From positions 56,209 to 120,208 of the forward strand of contig DASVQN010000016.1 of the NCBI GenBank assembly GCA_036389155.1: a stretch of DNA of 64,000 bases. Direction: 5' to 3'. Under the pieces are notes generated by a model. It had not been told where the DNA came from and did no database searches. It saw only the letters and a list, made by a program, of their open reading frames with translations. Shown here one piece after another: positions 34,094 to 41,202 of this stretch. The stretch's first letter is position 1. The number at the start of each line of letters is the position of its first letter. Made by a program: the position numbers and the translations under genes. Origin of the DNA: CADCVT01 sp036389155 (lineage in GTDB: Bacteria; Actinomycetota; Thermoleophilia; Solirubrobacterales; Solirubrobacteraceae).

Positions 34094-34115
34094 GTGTCTG
34101 ACAGATGTCTGACAC
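34094..34115 (+). promoter_or_regulatory. near-palindromic operator spanning the Phd-like start codon
   Basis: Two copies of TGTCTGACA occupy 34095-34103 and 34106-34114, 11 bases apart, one helical turn. The whole 22-base block reads as a palindrome at 18 of 22 positions. The ATG of the Phd-like gene is inside it (34105), and TATCGT at 34090-34095 is a possible -10 box, so a repressor bound here would block both transcription and the ribosome. Autoregulation by the antitoxin is the natural guess. Confidence 0.65.
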
Positions 34116-34713
34116 CGATTCCATCGTCATCGGCCTCCGCGAGTTGTCGCGCGAGACCGCGAGCGTCTTCGAACGGCTTCAGCGCGAGCAGCGCCCGCTT
34201 CTCGTCAGCCGCCAGGGCCAGCCGGTCGCCGCACTGGTTCCGCTCGACGAGGCGCGGCTCGAGCAGTTCCTGCGTCAGACCACGCCTGGCGTGGCCGATG
34301 CGGTCGCAGAGGCGCACGACGCCGTTGTCGAAGGGCGGACCCGATCGCTCGCAGAGATCGAGGCGGACACGCCAAGGGACGTCGGCCGGGAGCCGACGCG
34401 GGAAAGCGCGACCTTCGGTCTCCTCACGTACGAGAACATGAGGGACGTCTTCCCCGGTTCGGGCATCGCTGCGTTCGGCGCTGGCCGAACCGGTGGCTCG
34501 GCCGTGCAGTCGATCGTGGCGCATGCAGTGGCCGCCGCGATGCGTGAGTGGGCAGCCGCAATGGAGGCTAGGGCCGCGATGCTTGAGCAGTCGATCGCCC
34601 GCGACGCGTCGCACGCGAAGCTCGCCGCGCTCGAGGACAGCTCCTTGGCGGAGGAGCTCCGCCAGTGGCTCGGCGTCGCCTCCCCGCGGGCCAAGCTCCA
34701 CGACACGGACTAG
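34105..34713 (+). CDS. Phd/YefM-like antitoxin domain protein with long C-terminal extension
   Basis: 202 residues. Residues 8-60 (IGLRELSRETASVFERLQRE followed by PLLVSRQGQPVAALVPLDE) form a Phd/YefM DNA-binding fold, in which such proteins bind operators and neutralise a toxin. Canonical Phd/YefM proteins are about 80 residues; here about 140 extra residues follow, including a helical Ala/Glu-rich segment with AAAMREWAAAMEARAAMLEQ. A classic toxin gene is not directly downstream. The stop interlocks with the convergent membrane protein gene at CTAG. Confidence 0.7.
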   Translation: MSDTDSIVIGLRELSRETASVFERLQREQRPLLVSRQGQPVAALVPLDEARLEQFLRQTTPGVADAVAEAHDAVVEGRTRSLAEIEADTPRDVGREPTRESATFGLLTYENMRDVFPGSGIAAFGAGRTGGSAVQSIVAHAVAAAMREWAAAMEARAAMLEQSIARDASHAKLAALEDSSLAEELRQWLGVASPRAKLHDTD

Positions 34714-35192
34714 GGCTTGCGCCCGTAGAGCTCCGCGCGACGCCGCTCTCGATCCTCGTCAAGCTGCGCGGCGATCGCTTTGTACGCGAGCAGTGCCGCC
34801 GCCCCCAGGCCACCGAGGCCTCCGCCGACGGCGAGGCCGAGCAGCCATTTGTACGCCTCCGGCGGAAGTTGCGAGCTCATTCCGAACGCGGCGGCAGCCT
34901 CCCCCACCGCTACGTAGCCGACCGTGAGCGCGGCGGCGGAGCGCGGCATTGCCGCCCACCGCGCCTCCAGCGCGAGAGCGACGAACAACGTCGCGATGAT
35001 CTGCGCGGTCGTTCCGAACAGGCCGATCAGCCAACCGGGGGCTCCCGCATCCGGGATCGCCGGCGCGGTCGCGAGCCCGAAGACGAACCCCGCGCCCGCC
35101 AGGAGCAGCGGGAGGACAAGGATGTAGCGCCGGCCGATTTCGACGAGCGGGCCGACGAGCTCGCCGATGAGGTAGTAGCGGTCGTCGTTCAC
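34710..35192 (-). CDS. four-span membrane protein in the Phd/RelE-like locus
   Basis: 160 residues from a GTG overlapping the upstream stop (GTGA). The N-terminus is hydrophilic (NDDRYYLIGELVGPLVEIG), then come about four helices (YILVLPLLLAGAGFVFGLA, GWLIGLFGTTAQIIATLFVA, AAALTVGYVAVGEAAAAFGM, LLGLAVGGGLGGLGAAALLA) and a charged cytoplasmic tail (QLDEDRERRRAELYGRK). No known family. Coupling with the RelE-like gene and its stop shared with the antitoxin gene suggest it belongs to the same small module. Confidence 0.6.
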   Translation of the reverse strand: MNDDRYYLIGELVGPLVEIGRRYILVLPLLLAGAGFVFGLATAPAIPDAGAPGWLIGLFGTTAQIIATLFVALALEARWAAMPRSAAALTVGYVAVGEAAAAFGMSSQLPPEAYKWLLGLAVGGGLGGLGAAALLAYKAIAAQLDEDRERRRAELYGRKP

Positions 35193-35551
35193 AAGCCTGC
35201 CTCCCGATCGTCCTCCGCCCGCTCCGCCGTCTCGCGCGCGACGCGCTCGCGCCACGGCACGACGTCTCGTTCGGTGAGGATCCTGATGATGAGCAATCCC
35301 GGCTCGGTCCGATCCCGCGCAAGGAGCTCCCGGGGACGGAGCGGGCGGAAGAACACGATCAGACCACCGATGAGCTCGACCTCCTTCACCGTCGCGTCAG
35401 GGAGCCAGGTGTCCCGCGGCCGCGCCTCGGCCTCTCCGCGCGCCAACCGCCTCAGAAGCGTGCCGACCGCCTTGCGCGTCACCCGCCCCAGGTCGGTGAG
35501 GTCTCGTTGGGCCTCCTCTGTGAGCTCAGGATCGTCGCCCTCCCGTGACAT
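35189..35551 (-). CDS. possible RelE/ParE-fold protein
   Basis: 120 residues from the ATG at 35551 (a GTG at 35554 is alternative). The order ELTEEAQRDLTDL, then a basic helix GRVTRKAVGTLLRRLARGE, then strands VKEVELIGGLIVFFRPL and GLLIIRILTERDVVPW follows the alpha-beta layout of RelE/ParE proteins, with an aromatic FFR in the place of the YRI-type strand. Catalytic residues of RelE cannot be assigned, and the match is by secondary structure only. The gene is the upstream partner of the membrane protein. Confidence 0.45.
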   Translation of the reverse strand: MSREGDDPELTEEAQRDLTDLGRVTRKAVGTLLRRLARGEAEARPRDTWLPDATVKEVELIGGLIVFFRPLRPRELLARDRTEPGLLIIRILTERDVVPWRERVARETAERAEDDREAGL

Positions 35552-35612
35552 CACGCCGGCGCGACGCTACCGGCGACCGCACCACGCGTCAATGTCCCCT
35601 GCGCAGTCCGCG

Positions 35613-36593
35613 CTACTTCAGCTTGTTGACCGCAGCCGACAGCTCCTGGACGCTCAGCGCGCCCTCGAAGCGCTGCACGATCTTGCCGTCCGACCCGATG
35701 AGGAACACCCACGGCTCGGTCGGAAGCCGCCACTGACCCACCTGCGGGCGGAAGCCCTTGTTGATGTCGTTGTCGCGGTAGATCTCCTGGTGGATGAACG
35801 TGATGTCGTCGTCCGCCACCTCGTTCTTGACCTGCGCGACCACGTCGACGACCGGCCCGCACACGCGCGTCTGACACAGCTGCGGCGTCGCGAACGCGAG
35901 CACGACCGGCCTCTTGCCCAGGACGTCCGCGAGATCGGTCTGGTGCAGCTCGGGCAGCGGCGGGATCCGCGTGTCGATCGAGGCGACGTCGCCGGCGGCG
36001 GACGCCACCGTGTCGGTGTTCACCTTGATCGCGCGATCGCCGATGTCCGGCGGCCCGCCGCGCTGCCCGGCGCGCAGCTCGAACTGGGACGTCGACACGA
36101 GCTCGCCGTTCAGCGACGCGAGCGCCGTCAGCACGTACCGACCGCGCTTGGGGAACGGCACGTCGGCGGCCCAGAAGGTGTCGACGTCGTCGAGGTCCGC
36201 CTGCGCCTGGCGCGACATGAACTGCGACTTCACGCGCAGCGACTCGCGCCGCGCGACGAACGGCCCGCGCAGCCGGCGGCGGTCGCTCTGGGAGACGTAC
36301 ACGGCGACCGCGTCGGGCGTGACCTGCTTGCGCGCGGTGTCGAAGAGCGCGAACCCGATGCGGTTCTCACCCGGCCGCAGCTGGGAGACGCTGGGCGCGA
36401 AGACGACCTTCTCGGGGGCGTCCGCGCGCAGCGCGCGCATGGTCTTGTTGCCGCCCTTGGGGAAGTCGACGGTGGGCTCGAGCGCGGTCGTCGAGCCGGT
36501 CTCGGTCTTCGACGACTTCGGCCCGTCGTCGCCACCGCATCCGGCCGCCGCGAGCGCGAGAGAAAGGGCGAGGACAGCGGCGACCCGGGGCAC
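35613..36593 (-). CDS. lipoprotein with thioredoxin-like domain
   Basis: 326 residues from a GTG. A lipoprotein signal (LALAAAGC, Cys at about residue 19) is followed by a strand-rich domain to residue 210 and a thioredoxin-fold domain: PVVLAFATPQLCQTRVCGPVVDVVAQV, then TEPWVFLIGSDGKIVQRFEG with the cis-Pro region. The cysteines are spaced Cys-x4-Cys, not CxxC, so redox chemistry may differ from TlpA. Located on the outer face of the membrane. TACAGT at 36602-36607 (minus strand) is the likely -10 box. Confidence 0.8.
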   Translation of the reverse strand: MPRVAAVLALSLALAAAGCGGDDGPKSSKTETGSTTALEPTVDFPKGGNKTMRALRADAPEKVVFAPSVSQLRPGENRIGFALFDTARKQVTPDAVAVYVSQSDRRRLRGPFVARRESLRVKSQFMSRQAQADLDDVDTFWAADVPFPKRGRYVLTALASLNGELVSTSQFELRAGQRGGPPDIGDRAIKVNTDTVASAAGDVASIDTRIPPLPELHQTDLADVLGKRPVVLAFATPQLCQTRVCGPVVDVVAQVKNEVADDDITFIHQEIYRDNDINKGFRPQVGQWRLPTEPWVFLIGSDGKIVQRFEGALSVQELSAAVNKLK

Positions 36594-36601
36594 GGCGGAC
36601 C

Positions 36602-36611
36602 ACTGTAGTGT
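36602..36611. promoter_or_regulatory. overlapping divergent -10 boxes
   Basis: ACTGTAGTGT holds TACAGT on the minus strand (36602-36607, 8 bases before the lipoprotein GTG) and TAGTGT on the plus strand (36606-36611, 15 bases before the SDR ATG). The two boxes share two bases, so the two promoters should compete for RNA polymerase. Confidence 0.45.
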
Positions 36612-36626
36612 GCCGCGCCGACCCCC

Positions 36627-37367
36627 ATGCCGGACCGCGCAGCCATCGTCACAGGAGCCTCGAGCGGCATCGGCCTCGCCGTCGCGAGGCTGCTCGGGAG
36701 CGAGGGTTGGAGCGTCACGATCGCCGCCCGCCGCCCCGAGAAGCTGCAGGCCGCGCACGACGAGCTGGCCGGCGCGGGCTACGACGTCCAGCAGGTCGCG
36801 GGGAACCTCGGCGACGAGACGGACATCAAGCGCGTCGTCGACGCGCATCGCGACAAGTACGGGCGCTGCGACCTGCTGATGAACAACGCGGGCGTGGGGA
36901 TCGGCGAGCCCGTCGGCGAGCTGACGACCAAGAAGCTCGACATCCAGCTCAACACGAACCTGCGCTCGATCCCGCTCTTCTACCGCGAGGCGCTGGACAT
37001 GCTGAAGGCGGCCGGCGCCGAGCACCGCAACGCGCTCGTCGTCAACACGTCATCGCTGAGCGGCAAGCAGGGCGAGGCGTGGCTGAGCGTCTACTCGGCC
37101 ACCAAGCACGGCGTCATCGGCTTCACCCAGGCGATGAACAAGGAGCTCGCCAACGACGGCATCAAGTCGTGCGCGCTCTGCCCCGGCTTCGTCGACACGC
37201 CGATGACCGACTTCGTGAAGGGCATGATCCCGGCGGAGGACATGATCCGCCCCGAGGACATCGCCGAGTCCGTCCGCTTCCTCCTCACTCTCTCCCCCGG
37301 CTGCGTGATCCCGGAGATCGTGTTCCAGCGCCCAGGCGGCGAGCTGATCCCGCAGGCGTCCGACTAG
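36627..37367 (+). CDS. short-chain dehydrogenase/reductase
   Basis: 246 residues. Classical motifs: TGASSGIG near residue 10, NNAGVGIGEP near 90, Ser in NTSSLSG, and YSATKHG catalytic pair. The C-terminal segment (RPEDIAESVRFLLTLSPGCVIPE) matches NAD(P)-dependent alcohol dehydrogenases of this family. The substrate is unknown. Its stop interlocks with the convergent small gene at CTAG (37364-37367). Confidence 0.88.
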   Translation: MPDRAAIVTGASSGIGLAVARLLGSEGWSVTIAARRPEKLQAAHDELAGAGYDVQQVAGNLGDETDIKRVVDAHRDKYGRCDLLMNNAGVGIGEPVGELTTKKLDIQLNTNLRSIPLFYREALDMLKAAGAEHRNALVVNTSSLSGKQGEAWLSVYSATKHGVIGFTQAMNKELANDGIKSCALCPGFVDTPMTDFVKGMIPAEDMIRPEDIAESVRFLLTLSPGCVIPEIVFQRPGGELIPQASD

Positions 37368-37555
37368 TCGGGCGCGGAGGCCTCGACCTCGGCGTCGACG
37401 AGCTCGAGCGCCTCCTCCCCGCCGACGGCGGCGACGAGATCGCGCGATGCGCCGGAGTGCCAGAGGCGCAGCGCCGCGTCGACGTCCTGCTCGCCGCGCA
37501 GATCCGGAAGGCGCGTGGCGCCCTCGGGGATGTCGGCCTTGCTCTGCTCGGTCAT
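37364..37555 (-). CDS. 63-residue hypothetical protein
   Basis: Starts at an ATG overlapping the stop of the upstream membrane sensor gene (ATGA), so it is coupled to it. The peptide is acidic with a helical core (DVDAALRLWHSGASRDLVAAVGGEEALELVDAEV). No family recognised. It may be an accessory partner of the GAF-like membrane protein. Confidence 0.55.
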   Translation of the reverse strand: MTEQSKADIPEGATRLPDLRGEQDVDAALRLWHSGASRDLVAAVGGEEALELVDAEVEASAPD

Positions 37556-38385
37556 CCTGCTCCGGTTCCGTAGCCCTTCTTGAGGATAGCTTGGCAGCCG
37601 CTGAGGATGGCATCGATGGGTCCGTACTGAGCCATCGCAGTCTCGACGCAATCGAAGCCTGTGTTGCCGCGAAAGTCGGTCACGAAGAGGCCCAGGAACG
37701 TCGTCGGGTCGTCCGGGTCGAACAGCGGGCGCACCGCGATCCCCGTGTAGAGCTTGGTCTTCGTCACGTCGGCGTAGCTCATCCCCAGCCGCTCGGCCTC
37801 GGGCAGCGCGTTGAAGGCGGCCTCTCCGAGCGCGAGCTTGGCGCGCAGCGGCCGCAGGTCGAGCGAGAAGGGCGCCGCGTTGGCCCACGCGTGACCCACG
37901 ATCCCCTTCCCCTTCGTCCACACGACGCCACTGCCCGGCCGGTCCCACAGGACGAAGCGCGCGACCCGCTCGATCACCTCGCTCCCGGCGCGCACGCGCG
38001 GGACCCAGAACTGCGTCGCCAGCTCGTCGATCGCGACCGCGACCGGCGGCGTCGCGGCCGCGCAGTACCCCACGATGAGCGCGGCGATGGTCTGGCAGGC
38101 CGCGGTGAGGTTCGCGTCCGCCTCCAAGCGGGCCGCGGAGGCCTCCGCCCGCTTCTTCTGCTCCTTCTCGAGCCGCGCGTCGAGCCACTTCCAGAACGTG
38201 AACAGCGCGATGTAGCCGACCGCCGCGAGCCGCAGGATGAACGGCGCGCCCCACGCGTCCCAGTACGTGTCGTCCGGCTGGTCCTGGCCGGCCAGCAACG
38301 TGGCCACGGCGAGGAAGAGCGTCGAGAGCACGGCGAGCGCGTTGATCGCGCCGTCGACCCACACCCTGCGCAGGAACCGGAGCAC
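37552..38385 (-). CDS. membrane protein with cytosolic GAF-like sensor domain
   Basis: 277 residues. Two membrane helices (about residues 13-35 and 48-68) are followed by a charged coiled-coil-like linker (DARLEKEQKKRAEASAARLE) and a C-terminal globular domain of about 180 residues. Within it, VVWTKGKGIVGHAWA and LGLFVTDFRGNTGFD resemble GAF domain strands. It lacks a catalytic output domain, so it would act by protein contact, perhaps with the 63-residue protein encoded downstream. ATG start. Confidence 0.65.
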   Translation of the reverse strand: MLRFLRRVWVDGAINALAVLSTLFLAVATLLAGQDQPDDTYWDAWGAPFILRLAAVGYIALFTFWKWLDARLEKEQKKRAEASAARLEADANLTAACQTIAALIVGYCAAATPPVAVAIDELATQFWVPRVRAGSEVIERVARFVLWDRPGSGVVWTKGKGIVGHAWANAAPFSLDLRPLRAKLALGEAAFNALPEAERLGMSYADVTKTKLYTGIAVRPLFDPDDPTTFLGLFVTDFRGNTGFDCVETAMAQYGPIDAILSGCQAILKKGYGTGAG

Positions 38386-38429
38386 GCGGGCGAGTATCGC
38401 TCAGGCAAGCCTGAGCGTGCAAGTGACGA

Positions 38430-38897
38430 CTAGACGAGCTCGGGCTCGCGCGCGGCGGGCTCGTGAGCGGTGAGCTCGCTGACGGGCTCGCTCTCGCGCA
38501 CCCAGTCGAGCCCCAGCGACTGCGCCTCGCGCTCGCGGCGCGAGCGGCCTGCCGCCTGGTGGTCGGCGATCGCCGCGGAGAAGTCCTCGCGGGTCACACC
38601 CATCATCGACGCTTCGAGGTGCGTGCGCAGGATCGCCAGCTCGCGCTCGGTCGCGACGCGCGGGCGCTTGGCGCCGCAGAAGCGGTCCCAGGCCTTGGCG
38701 AACGCGAGGAGGTTGGTGCGGCCACCGTTGCGGTGGGCGGCGAGCATCGGACACACGCCGCCGCGGCGGTCGGTGTACGCCCCGACGATGATCGTGCTCT
38801 TGGCGATGCCGTCGAGCATCGCGATCTTCGTCCGGTCGGGCAGGCACTCCACGGCCAGGCGGAGGTCCTCGATACGTCGCTGGCGCCTCGATCGCAT
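38430..38897 (-). CDS. conserved hypothetical actinobacterial protein
   Basis: 155 residues, basic then acidic. The segment RIEDLRLAVECLPDRTKIAMLDGI, the hydrophobic IIVGAYTDRRGGVCPMLAAHR and the WDRF helix form a compact domain; I recall near-identical blocks in Solirubrobacterales proteins of unknown function. The C-terminus is charged and disordered. Divergent from the LLM oxidoreductase gene; TAACGT on this strand (38909-38914) is a possible -10 box. The role is unknown, and the ATG at 38897 is preferred over longer frames. Confidence 0.65.
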   Translation of the reverse strand: MRSRRQRRIEDLRLAVECLPDRTKIAMLDGIAKSTIIVGAYTDRRGGVCPMLAAHRNGGRTNLLAFAKAWDRFCGAKRPRVATERELAILRTHLEASMMGVTREDFSAAIADHQAAGRSRREREAQSLGLDWVRESEPVSELTAHEPAAREPELV

Positions 38898-38956
38898 TAG
38901 GGTCCTGGACGTTACCCGGAAAACTCCTTCCTGACGAAACGGAACTTGCAAGCGAC

Positions 38957-39994
38957 ATGAAGCTCGGCGTTCACCTCGGCTACTGGGGTCTCGGCCTCAC
39001 CTCGCAGGATCAGAAGGAGATCGTCCAGGAGGCCGAGAGCCTCGGCTACGACAGCGTCTGGACTGCGGAGGCCTACGGCTCCGACGCCGCGACCATCCTC
39101 GGCTGGCTCGCCGCGCAGACCGAGAAGATCAAGCTCGGCTCCTCGATCTTCCAGATGCCGGCCCGCAGCGCGGCCATGACGGCCATGACCGCGGCGACGA
39201 TCGACAACCTCAGCGACGGGCGCATGCTGCTCGGGATCGGGTCGAGCGGACCGCAGGTGGCCGAGGGCTGGCACGGGCAGCGGTTCGGCAAGCAGATCCA
39301 GCGCACGCGCGAGTACGTCGCGGTGGTCCGCAAGGCGCTGGCGCGCGAGCGCCTGGAGTACAAGGGCGAGACGATCGAGCTCCCCCTCCCCGACGGCCCC
39401 GGCAAGGCGCTGAAGCTGACCATCAAGACGGTGCAGGAGCAGATCCCGATCTTCCTCGCCGCGATCGGCCCCAACAACGTGAAGCTGGCCGGGGAGATCG
39501 CCGACGGCTGGATCCCGATGTTCTTCTCCCCCGAGCACGTGCAGGAGTTCCGCCCGCTGCTCGAGGAGGGCGCGCAGAAGTCCGGTCGCAGCCTCGACGA
39601 CTTCAGGATCACCCCGAGCGTGCAGACCCTCATCACCGACGACGAGGCCGCCGCCCAGGACATGATGCGCCCGTTCATCGCGCTCTACGTCGGCGGCATG
39701 GGCTCGCGCGAGAAGAACTTCTACAACGCGCTCGTCACGCGCTACGGGTTCGAGGAGGAGGCCAAGGCCGTCCAGGACCTGTACCTCGAGGGCAAGAAGG
39801 ACGAGGCCGCGGCGCGCCTCTCGCCGGAGCTGATCGACACCGTCTCGCTCGTCGGGCCGAAGGAGAAGATCCGCGACAAGCTGCAGGTCTACCGCGAGGC
39901 GGGCGTCCACACGCTGGGCGCCACGCCGCTGGCCTTCGACAAGCAGGGACGGCTGGAGCAGATGCGGCTGCTGGCCGAGCTCAACGCCGCGTGA
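38957..39994 (+). CDS. LLM-class F420-dependent oxidoreductase
   Basis: 345 residues, TIM-barrel luciferase-like monooxygenase family. Motifs: MKLGVHLGYWGLGLTSQD at the start, YDSVWTAEAYGSDAAT, and GIGSSGPQVAEGWHGQRFGK, which typify the F420-dependent branch (actinobacterial TIGR03559-type). It probably transfers hydride between cofactor F420 and an unknown substrate. It overlaps the glycosyltransferase start (GTGA at 39991-39994), so a shared pathway is suggested. Confidence 0.9.
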   Translation: MKLGVHLGYWGLGLTSQDQKEIVQEAESLGYDSVWTAEAYGSDAATILGWLAAQTEKIKLGSSIFQMPARSAAMTAMTAATIDNLSDGRMLLGIGSSGPQVAEGWHGQRFGKQIQRTREYVAVVRKALARERLEYKGETIELPLPDGPGKALKLTIKTVQEQIPIFLAAIGPNNVKLAGEIADGWIPMFFSPEHVQEFRPLLEEGAQKSGRSLDDFRITPSVQTLITDDEAAAQDMMRPFIALYVGGMGSREKNFYNALVTRYGFEEEAKAVQDLYLEGKKDEAAARLSPELIDTVSLVGPKEKIRDKLQVYREAGVHTLGATPLAFDKQGRLEQMRLLAELNAA

Positions 39995-41202
39995 CGCGGG
40001 TCTTCCTCGGCGCCTTCGGCGACCCCGGCCACGCGTTCCCGATGATCGCGCTCGGCGCCGAGCTGGCGCGGCGCGGCAACGACGTGACGCTGCAGACGTG
40101 GGCCAAGTGGCAGGAGCACGTCGAGGCCGAGGGGATGACGTTCCTCCCGGCCATGGAGTACCAGGTGTTCCCCACCAAGGACCGCCCGCTCAAGCCGTAC
40201 GAGGCGGTGGTGCGCGCCGCGCGGGACTCGCTGCCGCAACTGGAGGAGGCGCGCCCCGACGCCGTCGTCGCCGACATCATCACGCTCGCGCCCGCGGTCG
40301 CGGGCGAGATGGCGGGCGTGCCGGTGGCCACGCTCGTCCCCCACGTCGACCCGCGCCCCGGCGACGGCTTTCCCGCCTACTCGATCGGCGCGCGCCTGCC
40401 GCGCACGGACGGGGGACGCGCGCTGTGGCGGCGCGTCGACCGCTTCGTGCAGAAGGGGCTCGAGCAGGGCCGCGACGACCTCAACGAGACGCGGCGGCGG
40501 CTCGGGCTGCCGCCGCGCGACTACGTCCACAACGGGATCTCGCGCGAGCTGTGCCTGCTCGCGACGCTGCCGCAGCTCGAGTACCCACGCGCCGAGCCGT
40601 ACCCGAACACCGCCGTGGTCGGGCCGCTCTTCTGGGAGCTGCCGCAGCAGCGCGCGGTCGAGCCGCCGCCCGGCGACGGGCCGATCGTGCTCGTGGCGAC
40701 CTCGACCTCGCAGGACCCCGACCACCGGATGCTCCGCGCCGCGCTCGAGGGGCTGGCGGACGAGCCGGTGCGCGTGATCGGGACGTGGAACCGGCGGGTC
40801 CCGGACCCGCCGCTGACGGTGCCGGACAACGCGGTCGTGGTCGACTGGCTGTCGTACGCGCGGACGATGCCCGCGTGCGACGCGGTCCTCTGCCACGCCG
40901 GCCACGGCACGGTCGTGCGGGCGCTGGTCAGCGGCTGCGCGGTCGTGTGCTGCCCGGCGGCGGGCGACATGAACGAGAACGCGGCGCGGGTCGACTGGGC
41001 GGGCCTGGGGACGCGCCTGCCGCGGCGCCTGGTCACCCCGCTCGGGGTCAAGCTGGCGGTGCGGCGGGCGCTGGCGTCGCCGGCGATCCGCGAGCGGGTG
41101 CGGGCGATCGGACCGGCGGACGGCGCGGCCCGCGCGGCGGAGCTCGTCGAGGGGTTCGCGGCACGGGCCGGGTCGCCGGGGGACTACTTGCGCTTGCGGT
41201 AG
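39991..41202 (+). CDS. GT1-family glycosyltransferase (MGT/EryCIII-like)
   Basis: 403 residues, GT-B fold. The N-terminal half opens RVFLGAFGDPGHAFPMIALGAELARRG, the acceptor-domain start; the C-terminal half has the donor-binding block HAGHGTVVRALVSGCAVVCCPAAGDMNENAARV, matching the UGT/MGT signature. It probably glycosylates a small molecule. The start codon lies in the LLM gene's stop (GTGA). Its stop overlaps the convergent Calx-beta gene by 19 bases. Confidence 0.88.
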   Translation: MTRVFLGAFGDPGHAFPMIALGAELARRGNDVTLQTWAKWQEHVEAEGMTFLPAMEYQVFPTKDRPLKPYEAVVRAARDSLPQLEEARPDAVVADIITLAPAVAGEMAGVPVATLVPHVDPRPGDGFPAYSIGARLPRTDGGRALWRRVDRFVQKGLEQGRDDLNETRRRLGLPPRDYVHNGISRELCLLATLPQLEYPRAEPYPNTAVVGPLFWELPQQRAVEPPPGDGPIVLVATSTSQDPDHRMLRAALEGLADEPVRVIGTWNRRVPDPPLTVPDNAVVVDWLSYARTMPACDAVLCHAGHGTVVRALVSGCAVVCCPAAGDMNENAARVDWAGLGTRLPRRLVTPLGVKLAVRRALASPAIRERVRAIGPADGAARAAELVEGFAARAGSPGDYLRLR

